Assembly: GCA_024280015.1 (NCBI GenBank)
Contig: JAJRQY010000154.1
Span: 1-54,191 of the forward strand
Source: Actinomycetes bacterium
GTDB taxonomy: Bacteria; Actinomycetota; Acidimicrobiia; Acidimicrobiales; SZUA-35
Reading direction: 5' to 3'
DNA length: 54,191 nucleotides
Part shown: positions 34,549 through 42,697 of the stretch, piece by piece
Layout: every line of letters begins with the position of its first letter
Numbering within the stretch: the stretch's first letter is position 1
Program-made: the position numbers and the translations under genes
The notes under the pieces: generated by a model
Told to the model about the DNA's origin: nothing
Databases searched by the model: none
Seen by the model: the letters and a program-made list of their open reading frames with translations, nothing else

Positions 34549-35478
34549 ATGACCTTGACCTATGGCCAGCGCCAAAAAGCGACCGATGGCCAACCTAACC
34601 TGGCCCAACAATTCACATCTCGAGGGATGCCCAGCCGAGCTCTGAAGCTGATCGGCTTCCTCCTGGGAATCACCCTTCTAGCCGCCGCGTGTTCATCCGG
34701 CAGCGATGCCGCTGATAGTGCAGGATCCCTCGGCGAACTCCTGCCCTTCGCTGATGTCCAAGACACTGACTTCGTGTTCGAAGGAGACCCCACCAACCCA
34801 GGTCGAGGTATCTTCCGAATGAAAACCACTGAACCAATGATCTGCGCAATTGTCTGGGGTGAAACAGAAGACTTTGGAGACTTCAACAACAGTCTGTCGA
34901 TGAACGGGACAGGCATCATCGACCACGATGTGGTGCTTCCCGGCGCGGAGGCAGGAAAGACGTACTTCTTCCGTGTTCAGGGAACAACCGCCGATGGCAG
35001 CCAATACCGATCAGAGACCGGAACCTTCACCATTCCTGATCTTGGCGGTGGGTCCGAGGACGGCGCCATGGTCGATCATGGCGTCAACCTGGCTATGGAC
35101 GGAACAATCGTCGACTCAAGCTCCAGCTTCGGAAACGGCTGGGAAGCGGAGAACGCCGTTGATGGAGACCTCAATACCGAGTGGGCATCGGCCAGTGATG
35201 GCGACAACGGTTCAATCACCATCGACCTTGGTTCGGTTCAAGATGTTGCCGGAATCGAGTTTCTCACCCGCTCCATGTTGGATGGAACAGCAACAACCGA
35301 GACGTTCACCATCACCGTTGACTCCGGTGAGACCTTTGGCCCATTCCCCGCAGGCAATCCGGTGAATCCCAACTTTGCCGCCGCGGAGTTCTCTGGCCAA
35401 GCGATCCGCTTCGATGTCGCAACCTCAACTGGTGGCAATGTCGGCGCCATCGAAGTCCGAGTGTTCGCCGCCAGCTAA
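34549..35478 (+). CDS. Secreted lipoprotein with F5/8-type C (discoidin-like) domain
   Basis: A 309-residue exported protein. A lipobox LLAAAC precedes a Ser/Asp linker. Residues about 80-175 resemble a fibronectin type III-like strand pattern (MICAIVWGETEDFGD, then GAEAGKTYFFRVQGTTADGS). The C-terminal 140 residues fit a discoidin fold (AENAVDGDLNTEWAS, then SITIDLGSVQDVAGIEF), typically used to bind glycans or surfaces. The ATG at 34549 has AGGGAG at ideal spacing but gives a long n-region; an internal ATG at 34627 starts exactly before the signal peptide. Function unknown. Confidence 0.72.
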   Translation: MTLTYGQRQKATDGQPNLAQQFTSRGMPSRALKLIGFLLGITLLAAACSSGSDAADSAGSLGELLPFADVQDTDFVFEGDPTNPGRGIFRMKTTEPMICAIVWGETEDFGDFNNSLSMNGTGIIDHDVVLPGAEAGKTYFFRVQGTTADGSQYRSETGTFTIPDLGGGSEDGAMVDHGVNLAMDGTIVDSSSSFGNGWEAENAVDGDLNTEWASASDGDNGSITIDLGSVQDVAGIEFLTRSMLDGTATTETFTITVDSGETFGPFPAGNPVNPNFAAAEFSGQAIRFDVATSTGGNVGAIEVRVFAAS

Positions 35479-35539
35479 GAGGCAGCAACTGAACGGGCCA
35501 GCAGCTAGTAAATCATGCATCCAAGCTAGTGTCGCGTCC

Positions 35540-36547
35540 ATGCCCAACCCGTCCACCATTCACGACCTTCCGACGCCAAGTTTGCTAGTAGAGCGTTCGG
35601 TGTTTGACGCCAACGTGGCAGCCATGGCGAAGGTACATCCAGGTGCGTCACTACGGCCCCACGTCAAGGCGTTCAAGTCCAGTGCACTTGCCGCCCAACT
35701 GAAACTGGCTGGACACCACAGCTTTTGTGCCGCCACCATTCGAGAACTCGAGGGCATGGCCAAGGCAGGCCTCGGCACCGACCTCTTGCTGGCCAATGAA
35801 GTTTTGGATGCACGCCGGCTGGGCGCCCTGGTTGCTCAGGGTCATCGCATCACGGTGGCCGTCGATAGCACCGAGACCATTCATGCCGCTGCTGATGGCG
35901 GTGTGAAGGAAGTTTTGATCGACGTCGACATCGGACTGCCCCGGTGCGGTTGCGACCCGGCCGATGCCGGACGTCTCGCTGACCTGGCCCGAGCATCGGG
36001 TCTCGAAGTTCGTGGGGTGATGGGCTACGAAGGACATTTGATGATGGCGGCACCCGACACGAAAGCGGCGGCAGTAGAGCGGGCCATGGACGTACTACTC
36101 ACCGCTCATGCCGACGTCGGTGGTGACGTCATTTCGGCTGGCGGCACCGGTACCTACGCGGTCAACACGCGGGCTACGGAGATCCAGGCCGGCTCCTACT
36201 GCCTGCTTGATACCGACTACGCCACCTTGGAGAGTCCATTCGAAATCGCTGTCTCGATCCTCGCGACCATCGTCTCGATCAGCAGCAAGGGCTGGGCGGT
36301 GGCCAATTGTGGCCTGAAGGCCCTGGGTATGGATCACGGGAATCCAACCTGGCCCGAAGGTGAACTCATGTTCTGTTCAGATGAGCACACCACGCTGGTC
36401 GATCCGGACGCCAACTTAGGAGTCGGAGATCAGGTTCGTCTCCTCCCGGCACACCTGGATCCAACTGTTGCCCGCCATGAGCAATTCTGGGTGGTCGACG
36501 GCGAGCAAATTGTTGACCGATGGCCAATCGATCTGCGCCATTGGTGA
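35540..36547 (+). CDS. D-threonine aldolase-like PLP enzyme (alanine racemase fold)
   Basis: A 335-residue fold-type III pyridoxal-phosphate enzyme of the D-threonine aldolase/D-serine dehydratase group. LPTPSLLVERSVFDANV is the family N-terminus. RPHVKAFKS contains the PLP lysine (usually RPHxKTHK; here the Thr-His pair is Ala-Phe). VLIDVDIGLPRCGC and GVMGYEGHLM are barrel motifs. LLPAHLDPTV near the C-terminus is where the family binds its metal, usually HxC/D. The ATG at 35540 is favoured. The variant active-site lysine context suggests a non-classic substrate. Confidence 0.82.
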   Translation: MPNPSTIHDLPTPSLLVERSVFDANVAAMAKVHPGASLRPHVKAFKSSALAAQLKLAGHHSFCAATIRELEGMAKAGLGTDLLLANEVLDARRLGALVAQGHRITVAVDSTETIHAAADGGVKEVLIDVDIGLPRCGCDPADAGRLADLARASGLEVRGVMGYEGHLMMAAPDTKAAAVERAMDVLLTAHADVGGDVISAGGTGTYAVNTRATEIQAGSYCLLDTDYATLESPFEIAVSILATIVSISSKGWAVANCGLKALGMDHGNPTWPEGELMFCSDEHTTLVDPDANLGVGDQVRLLPAHLDPTVARHEQFWVVDGEQIVDRWPIDLRHW

Positions 36548-36568
36548 CCTGCCAGAACAACACTGCAC

Positions 36569-36628
36569 TGTCTGACCCGGTCTGGCTCTGTCTGGCTCGG
36601 TCTGACCCTGTCTGATCCTGTCTGACAC
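36569..36628. repeat. Six-copy 10-base tandem repeat
   Basis: Six contiguous decamers, consensus KGTCTGRCYC: TGTCTGACCC, GGTCTGGCTC, TGTCTGGCTC, GGTCTGACCC, TGTCTGATCC, TGTCTGACAC. They fill the gap between two convergent genes. There are no spacers, so it is not a CRISPR array. It may be a simple slippage product or serve in transcript termination. Confidence 0.85.
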
Positions 36629-36664
36629 AGTCAGTTCTTGGTCCGGAGATTCCCTGGCTAGTAC

Positions 36665-37549
36665 TCAGTCCTCTTGCACTGATCGAGGCCGAAGAGGTTC
36701 CGAACCGTGGGAGCTGAGCGTGGCTGCCCGTTCAAACCATGCCGCAACATTGTGGCCGTCAGCATTGGATACAACAGCATTGGATACAACCGTGCTCAGG
36801 TTTGGTCTCATAGCCAAAACTGCGGTCTTGAGTGATTGGGCCGCGCCAGACGGGTACGCAGCCACTTCAGCTGCCAATTCCTCAGCCCGCGTACGTACCT
36901 GGTCATCATCCACTACTTCGGTCGCGATGTTCATCCTCGACATCGTTTCGCCATCAAGACGATGACCTCGCAACACAATCTGGAGCACGGTCGCCAGCGG
37001 ATACCTGGCCGACAACCAGGCAATGTTCATGGGCGCCGCCATCCCTTGTCGAACCTCCCCTACCTGGAGCCAAGCATGGCGGCCGACAACAATCAGATCG
37101 CCAGCAAGAGCAAAGGCAGCCCCACCATTGATGGCGTAGCGTTCCAAGGAAACAACGACCGGGACTGGACAGCGGGCGAGGGCAATGTGGGCACGCCGAA
37201 TGGAATGAGCTGCGGTTCGGAGCCAGTCTGGGGGTGGTTGAGCGTTGTACTCCTTGAGATCTAGACCCGAGCAGAATGCTCCACCAGCTCCACAGAGCAG
37301 AAGGGCACCAACACCCGGCTCAGCGATCCCCGATTCAGGACCATCTGTTCCGGCAGTATTTGTTTCGGCACTAGTTCTTTCGGCCCTGGCTGCTGCCGCG
37401 TTTACTGCCTCTGCGTTCACTTCCTCAATATGGTCAGCCAGCTGGTCCATCAGCGGGCCGGTTAGGGCATTGCGACGCTCCGGTCGATTAAGTTCGACAA
37501 TTGCCACGCGCCCCCTGTCGATCCGTCGGACAAGTTCAGTATCAGTCAC
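36665..37549 (-). CDS. Enoyl-CoA hydratase/isomerase family protein, second
   Basis: A 294-residue crotonase-fold protein from GTG 37549 (MTDTELVRRIDRG). A longer frame would overlap the acyl-CoA dehydrogenase gene and was not used. VELNRPERRNALTG, then AFCSGLDLKEYN and YAINGGAAFALAGDLIV are the substrate loop and oxyanion-hole motifs. An Ala/Glu/Thr-rich insert (about residues 45-75) interrupts the first helix region. It is 88 bases downstream of the acyl-CoA dehydrogenase in the same direction. The two may act in successive beta-oxidation-like steps on an unknown acyl-CoA. Confidence 0.85.
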   Translation of the reverse strand: MTDTELVRRIDRGRVAIVELNRPERRNALTGPLMDQLADHIEEVNAEAVNAAAARAERTSAETNTAGTDGPESGIAEPGVGALLLCGAGGAFCSGLDLKEYNAQPPPDWLRTAAHSIRRAHIALARCPVPVVVSLERYAINGGAAFALAGDLIVVGRHAWLQVGEVRQGMAAPMNIAWLSARYPLATVLQIVLRGHRLDGETMSRMNIATEVVDDDQVRTRAEELAAEVAAYPSGAAQSLKTAVLAMRPNLSTVVSNAVVSNADGHNVAAWFERAATLSSHGSEPLRPRSVQED

Positions 37550-37637
37550 TTCTAACCACAGCTTTCTTCGTACTGGCTCCGCTGGAGCACGCTCCAAGAA
37601 CCAGATGCGTTCTGGCACCGCTGGAGCATGCTGGCGC

Positions 37638-38810
37638 TTAGTTGCGGAGGAGGTCACGAAACGGAGTGTCTCGATGGGCGCCAGGTTCCCGCGGTAGGCC
37701 AAGCACCCGCTCACCCAAGGTGTTCTTCTGAATCTCGTCGGTTCCCCCACCCAATGACATGCCACGACAATTCAGGACGTGGTAGGCCCAATAGTCAGCC
37801 TCATCATCATCGTCGGTCCAGGCCATGGCCGAGGTTCCGCCAATCAGGTGGGCGAGCTGAGCAGCCCGCCAGCCTTGAATAGTGCGCCAGAGCTTCCCAA
37901 CGGAAGGGTGCAGATCTCTGGCCGCTCCCCATGCGATCAGCTGCTCACCGCAATACACCCGGGCCAATTCTTGACGGATCTCAGGATCGGCCAATCGAGC
38001 CTGGTCCCTGGCTCGCTGAACCAGGCCATCAAACGGCAGCGGAGCCCGGCCAGTTTTTGCCTTCGCCTCATTTGAAGTCCGGACTCCTTGGCCCAGGCTC
38101 GTACGTTCGTGAGCCAACAGAGCCACCGCCAAGGGCCAGCCACCATTCACTTCGCCCAAGATCCAATCAACAGGAATTCGAGCCTCATCAAGGAACACCT
38201 CGTTGAATTCTGCCGCCCCCGTCATCTGCCTAAGGGGGCGTACGTTGACCCCTGGCTGATGCATGTTCAGCACAAGCATGGTGATGCCGCGATGCTTGGG
38301 CAACTCCGGATCGGTTCGAGCAAGCAGGATGGCCAGGTCTGCATGCTCCGCCACCGAGGTCCACACCTTTTGACCAGTGACAATCCACTCGTCCCCATCA
38401 CGGACGGCGCTGGTGGTAAGGCCAGCCAGGTCTGACCCGGCGCCGGGTTCAGAATACAACTGGCACCAGATCTCCTCTCCAGCCAGTCCTGTCGGGATGA
38501 AGCGTTGCTGGAGCTCCTCGCTGCCATACTCACCGATGGTTGACAATGCCATGTCAATACCAATAGTGAGCATGGCATCTTCGGGAGGCAGAAGATCAAG
38601 GCTGGCTTGGCGAAAAGCCAACTCGAAGTCGGGATCCAGACCTTGGCCGCCAACCGACCTGGGATAGGACAATCCAGCGAGTCCTGCTTGCATCAGGGCA
38701 CCGCGGTAGGCGCGGGCCCGATTAGCGGGACCCTCAATTCCCAGTAGTTCTTGCTCCATCCCCAGGTAAAAGCTCCGCACCCGGTCCTGGAACTGTTCAC
38801 GACTTTCCAC
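37638..38810 (-). CDS. Acyl-CoA dehydrogenase
   Basis: A 390-residue FAD-dependent dehydrogenase of acyl-CoA thioesters. The signature LYSEPGAGSDLAGL (about residue 120) and TGQKVWTSVAEHADLAILLA are the flavin- and substrate-binding strand motifs. The C-terminal GGGTDEIQKNTLGERVLGLP is the family signature near the end. YWAYHVLNCRGMSLGGGTDE lacks an obvious catalytic Glu at the usual short-chain position, so the chain-length class is unclear. The start is GTG. It is divergent from the MacAB-like operon. Confidence 0.92.
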   Translation of the reverse strand: MESREQFQDRVRSFYLGMEQELLGIEGPANRARAYRGALMQAGLAGLSYPRSVGGQGLDPDFELAFRQASLDLLPPEDAMLTIGIDMALSTIGEYGSEELQQRFIPTGLAGEEIWCQLYSEPGAGSDLAGLTTSAVRDGDEWIVTGQKVWTSVAEHADLAILLARTDPELPKHRGITMLVLNMHQPGVNVRPLRQMTGAAEFNEVFLDEARIPVDWILGEVNGGWPLAVALLAHERTSLGQGVRTSNEAKAKTGRAPLPFDGLVQRARDQARLADPEIRQELARVYCGEQLIAWGAARDLHPSVGKLWRTIQGWRAAQLAHLIGGTSAMAWTDDDDEADYWAYHVLNCRGMSLGGGTDEIQKNTLGERVLGLPREPGAHRDTPFRDLLRN

Positions 38811-38994
38811 TGGTCACACCCCCATTGTCCATGTGTCAAGCTAGATGACCCGCTCAAAACCAACCAAACCCCGCCCCGAGAATCACCTCAGGATTGAGAG
38901 CGAACTGGTCAACACGCCGATCTTGGCTACCCTAAGACGCTCCATGGCAACCATCCACACAGTCCCTCCCCTGACTACCTGTTCAGGACAACCC

Positions 38995-39660
38995 ATGACA
39001 ACCCTTGCGAGAACGATCAGCTCTCTTGGCGGGGTTCTGGCTGTCATCCTGCTTCTTGGCGCCTGTGGAGGCAAGGACGAAGCAGCACCAAGTGTGAACG
39101 TGCAGTCCGCCGACGAGGTCCAGATAGTTGATCCGGACGAGGCCGAGGATCTGTTGAAAGAAGGGGCGGACAAGGCAACCCCGCCGACCAGTGACCCATC
39201 GAACACGGCGGAGACCTCAACCACCCTGGCGGTGAACGAAGCCGGTCGATCCTTCCAGACCCGGCTTGGTACCGCGCTCACCGTCTTCAACACCTGCTTG
39301 GGTGATGTTGGCTACTCTTTTGTTGGCATACCTGGTCAAACCGAGGACCCGATAGCCGCCGAGCCCGAATACCTCACCGCCCTCATCGAATGCAACAACC
39401 AGAGCGGTATCGCCAACGTCTTGCAGGAGCAAGGCGTGCGACAACAAGACCTCACGGCGGATGAGAAGAAGGAAGCCAACGAATCGGGACGAGCAGTCTT
39501 TGGCTGCCTGATTGATCGTGGCTGGGATCTTGGCGAACTTGAACCGAACGACAATGGCATTCTTTCTCCCAGCCGCTTTCCTGCGGTTCCCCCCTCTCGA
39601 CAAGACGAGTTTCAACGTGACCTTGACGACTGCGGCTGGAACGATCTTGAACTTGGCTAG
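38995..39660 (+). CDS. Putative lipoprotein of unknown function
   Basis: A 221-residue exported protein: signal peptide, lipobox LLLGAC, an acidic Thr/Ser-rich linker, and a C-terminal region with four cysteines (FNTCLGDVGYSF, ALIECNNQSG, VFGCLIDRGWD, LDDCGWNDLEL) that could form two disulfides. I do not recognise a named family. It starts the operon and lies six bases ahead of the efflux adaptor gene, so it may be an accessory of that system. The ATG at 38995 is preferred, because the upstream frame start precedes the signal peptide by 50 residues. Confidence 0.65.
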   Translation: MTTLARTISSLGGVLAVILLLGACGGKDEAAPSVNVQSADEVQIVDPDEAEDLLKEGADKATPPTSDPSNTAETSTTLAVNEAGRSFQTRLGTALTVFNTCLGDVGYSFVGIPGQTEDPIAAEPEYLTALIECNNQSGIANVLQEQGVRQQDLTADEKKEANESGRAVFGCLIDRGWDLGELEPNDNGILSPSRFPAVPPSRQDEFQRDLDDCGWNDLELG

Positions 39661-39666
39661 CAAGCG

Positions 39667-40707
39667 ATGAAGCGATTCGGCTGGCTTCTCTTTGCCGTTT
39701 TGATCATCGCCGGCGTTGCCTACGGGGTGACCCAATTAACAGCAGATGAGACCGAAGGCCCGGCAGAGCAAACCATTGTCATTGACGAGGTCGGGCGAGC
39801 GACCCTGCAGGACACCGTGATCCTTCGGGGCCAGGTAGGCCGAGATGCGCGTTTTGAGATTGTTGCCTCATCCCCCAAGCTGGTGACATCGGTGAATGTT
39901 GCCGTCGATGAACTAATCGAACCGGGACACGAATTATTCAAGCTCGATGGTCGACCGATGCTGGCCATTGTTGGCGACACCCCCTATTGGCGCCCGCTGG
40001 ACCGCTTCAGCAGCGATGGTCCCGACATCGAAATGCTGGAAACATTCCTTGATCAGCAGGGCTATGGCCCCGGCACTATCAACCAGGACTTCAGCTCACT
40101 CACCCGCGATGCCCTGGAAGATTGGCAAGAAGACAACGGCTACCCGGTCGACGGCCACTTCTTGCCGACAGACCTAGCCATCCAACAATGGCCAGCCCGA
40201 GTGGGCGACGTCCATGTTGAAGTTGGCGATCCGGTTGCGGCCTCCCAACCCTTGCTGTCATTGGTCGAGAACGACCTTGCCGTCTCGGTCAAGGTTGACC
40301 CAACAGATCGGAGCCGCCTAAGAATCGGATTGCCGGCCATCATCACCGTGACCGCCAGCGATATTGAGGCCACTGGCTCCGTGTCCGAGCTTGCCGACGC
40401 CCCTGTTGTTGATGGCCAAGGAACCGAACGCTATGACGGCGATATCGCCATCATTGGCACTCTGGACCTGGTCGAGGGTGCAGCAGTTCGGGTCGAGGTT
40501 GTACTGGCCGAAGTCGTTGACGCCTTGGTGGTTCCGGTGGCATCAGTCTCTCTCAATGGCAGTGGAGATGAAGAGGTTCGCATCCTGACGGCAGATGGGA
40601 CAATCACCCGAGTGGCCGTGGTTACCGGTCTGACCGAGGGAGCCTTCGTTGAGATTGTTGAGGGACTCGATGGCTCCGAGCAGGTGGTCGTCGAGGTCCG
40701 ACAGTGA
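39667..40707 (+). CDS. Efflux adaptor with peptidoglycan-binding domain (MacA/HlyD-like)
   Basis: A 346-residue membrane-anchored adaptor. One N-terminal membrane segment (FGWLLFAVLIIAGVAYGV) is followed by a split lipoyl/barrel-like domain. A peptidoglycan_binding_1 insert (about 110-165: MLETFLDQQGYGPGTI, then TRDALEDWQEDNGYPVDG) and a C-terminal beta-barrel follow. This adaptor form is common in actinobacterial MacB-type ABC systems, where the insert would hold the adaptor to the cell wall. The gene overlaps the ATPase start by four bases. Confidence 0.82.
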   Translation: MKRFGWLLFAVLIIAGVAYGVTQLTADETEGPAEQTIVIDEVGRATLQDTVILRGQVGRDARFEIVASSPKLVTSVNVAVDELIEPGHELFKLDGRPMLAIVGDTPYWRPLDRFSSDGPDIEMLETFLDQQGYGPGTINQDFSSLTRDALEDWQEDNGYPVDGHFLPTDLAIQQWPARVGDVHVEVGDPVAASQPLLSLVENDLAVSVKVDPTDRSRLRIGLPAIITVTASDIEATGSVSELADAPVVDGQGTERYDGDIAIIGTLDLVEGAAVRVEVVLAEVVDALVVPVASVSLNGSGDEEVRILTADGTITRVAVVTGLTEGAFVEIVEGLDGSEQVVVEVRQ

Positions 40708-41465
40708 GCGAGCCTGTTGGTACCCTCATCGAGCTGAGCAAGGTCAACCGGACCTATGTTGGAGCCGAACTGGTTCATGCTGTTCGAGACGTCGACCTGA
40801 ACGTCGCAGCGGGAGAGTTTGTGTCGATCACCGGCCAGAGTGGTAGTGGCAAGTCAACACTCCTGGGGCTGCTCGGTCTCTTGGACCGCCCAACATCGGG
40901 AACCATCTCCTTGACTGGTATCGATGTCAGCAATGCCTCTGATGCCCGACGAACCTCTCTTCGTGGGCAGGTGCTCGGCTTTGTCTTCCAACAGTTCCAT
41001 CTTGTTCCTCACCTCACCGCGTCCGGAAATGTCGAGATGGCTCTGCTCTATCGCAACTTAAGGCCTCGAGAACGCCAAGCCAAGGCCCACGCCGCGTTGG
41101 AACGCATCGGGCTTGGTCACCGCTTCGGGCACAAGCCGACTGAACTCTCCGGAGGCGAGCAGCAACGAGTCGCCATCGCTCGTGCCATCGTGACTGATCC
41201 ACGAATTGTCTTGGCCGATGAGCCAACGGGAGCACTTGACAGTGCCAACGCGGAGAACATCATGGAAGTACTAACTGGACTTGTGGATGAACGAACTGCG
41301 GTCATCATGGTTACTCATGACCGGGAGCTCGCCGATCAAGCCGATCGTCGAATCCACATGAGTGACGGCTCAATCGTGAGCGACACAACTAGCAACACCG
41401 ACGCCAGCCACATGACAGGTAGCCATCAGGCCCCGAGCAACGAGAGCATGGATAGTCCAGCCTGA
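40704..41465 (+). CDS. MacB/LolD-type ABC transporter ATP-binding protein
   Basis: A 253-residue ABC ATPase. Walker A is [11 protein letters not shown], the signature [15 protein letters not shown] and Walker [26 protein letters not shown] is the Q-loop region of the MacB/LolD class. The start is a GTG (40704) overlapping the adaptor stop; the stop overlaps the permease ATG by one base. A Ser/Asp/His-rich C-terminal tail extends about 25 residues past the fold. Confidence 0.92.
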   Translation: MSEPVGTLIELSKVNRTYVGAELVHAVRDVDLNVAAGEFVSITGQSGSGKSTLLGLLGLLDRPTSGTISLTGIDVSNASDARRTSLRGQVLGFVFQQFHLVPHLTASGNVEMALLYRNLRPRERQAKAHAALERIGLGHRFGHKPTELSGGEQQRVAIARAIVTDPRIVLADEPTGALDSANAENIMEVLTGLVDERTAVIMVTHDRELADQADRRIHMSDGSIVSDTTSNTDASHMTGSHQAPSNESMDSPA

Positions 41466-42664
41466 TGCGTTCCTTACTGGACCTCCTGGCGACCGCAGCA
41501 GCTGGGCTGTTCGCCCGCCCATCACGCACCATGCTGATCCTGCTGGGTCCAATCATTGGTGTTGGCGCCATCGTGGCCGCTATCGGTCTGACCGAGAGCG
41601 CCAAGGGCGATGTTCGAGCCACGCTGGAGGATCTGGGGACCGACTTGGTCACCGTGCAAGCATCTTCGGGATTCCAAGGAACCCAAGGCTTGCCTCGCTT
41701 GCCCGAAGAGGCCGATGCGCGACTCAAACGGATCTCCTTGTTGCGAGCGTCTGCCGTCGTCACCGAACTTCCGGGTCATCAAGTTCTCCCCCACAGCGAA
41801 GCGGCCGAGGCGTTCGAGGTCTTGCCAATCTCGGTTCGAGTTGCTGGCACCCAGCTTCCCGATGTGTTGGAAGTGGACATGCTGTGGGGACGCTGGCTCA
41901 ACACGTGGGACAATCAATCCGGGCACCGAACCGTTGTTCTTGGATCCGACACTGCCGAACAGTTTGCGGTCCTGCCGGGAGAAGTCCGCTCGATCCTCAT
42001 TGACGGACGGATCTATGGAGTCGCTGGAGTCCTGTCCGAAGTTGTCCTAGTCCCTAGTTACAACCTGTCGGTCTTCATTAGTCCGGTTGCTGCCGAAGAT
42101 GATTTCGCCAATGAGGGTGGGCCGACCGAGGCCATCTTGCGCATCGCCGACGGAGAGACACTGCGAGAAAGCGATTCCGCCTTCCTCAATACCGTGTTGA
42201 CCTATGGAGGGCCAGGCGGAATTGATCCGCCAACCGTTCCGACCGATGAGCTGGAGGCAACGGCCTCAGTAGATGAGACTCTGCGGACCGTTGTGCTCTT
42301 GATGGGCGGCTTGTCCTTGCTGGTTGGAGGCCTCGGTATCGCCAATGTGATGTCCATCAGTGTTTTGCAGCGCTCAGCCGAGATCGGTATCCGTCGGGCC
42401 GTTGGTCATACTCGTGCTCGAATTGCCGCCCAGTTCTTGAGTGAGGCCGCAGCCGTTGGTTTCCTTGGTGGTGTGCTCGGTGCCCTCCTAGGAGCCGGAG
42501 TCGTCGCTGTCGGAGCCGATTGGCGCAACTGGACCATGGTTCTGCCGATTGAGGTATTGATCGGGGCGGCAGTGCTCTCAGTCGTTGTTGCCATCGTCGC
42601 TGGCCTTATCCCGGCAGTGAAGGCTGCGCGCCTGGAGCCCTTACAGACTTTGCGCCTCGGCTAG
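41465..42664 (+). CDS. MacB-type ABC transporter permease
   Basis: A 399-residue permease with one N-terminal membrane helix (RPSRTMLILLGPIIGVGAIV), an extracytoplasmic MacB-PCD domain, and three C-terminal helices of the FtsX-like domain: VLLMGGLSLLVGGLGIANVM, then SAEIGIRRAVGHTRARIAAQ and VVAIVAGLIPAVKAARLEPL. MacB systems use mechanotransmission to expel peptides, macrolides or lipids. It is last of the four-gene operon. The substrate is unknown. Confidence 0.9.
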   Translation: MRSLLDLLATAAAGLFARPSRTMLILLGPIIGVGAIVAAIGLTESAKGDVRATLEDLGTDLVTVQASSGFQGTQGLPRLPEEADARLKRISLLRASAVVTELPGHQVLPHSEAAEAFEVLPISVRVAGTQLPDVLEVDMLWGRWLNTWDNQSGHRTVVLGSDTAEQFAVLPGEVRSILIDGRIYGVAGVLSEVVLVPSYNLSVFISPVAAEDDFANEGGPTEAILRIADGETLRESDSAFLNTVLTYGGPGGIDPPTVPTDELEATASVDETLRTVVLLMGGLSLLVGGLGIANVMSISVLQRSAEIGIRRAVGHTRARIAAQFLSEAAAVGFLGGVLGALLGAGVVAVGADWRNWTMVLPIEVLIGAAVLSVVVAIVAGLIPAVKAARLEPLQTLRLG

Positions 42665-42697
42665 CGGCCGATGGCCACCCCAGCGGGGCCCTACTCG

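Noticed and set aside
37550-37765. Longer N-terminus for the second crotonase
   Set aside because: It would run 128 bases into the acyl-CoA dehydrogenase gene on the same strand and adds a Trp/Arg-rich, non-family segment.
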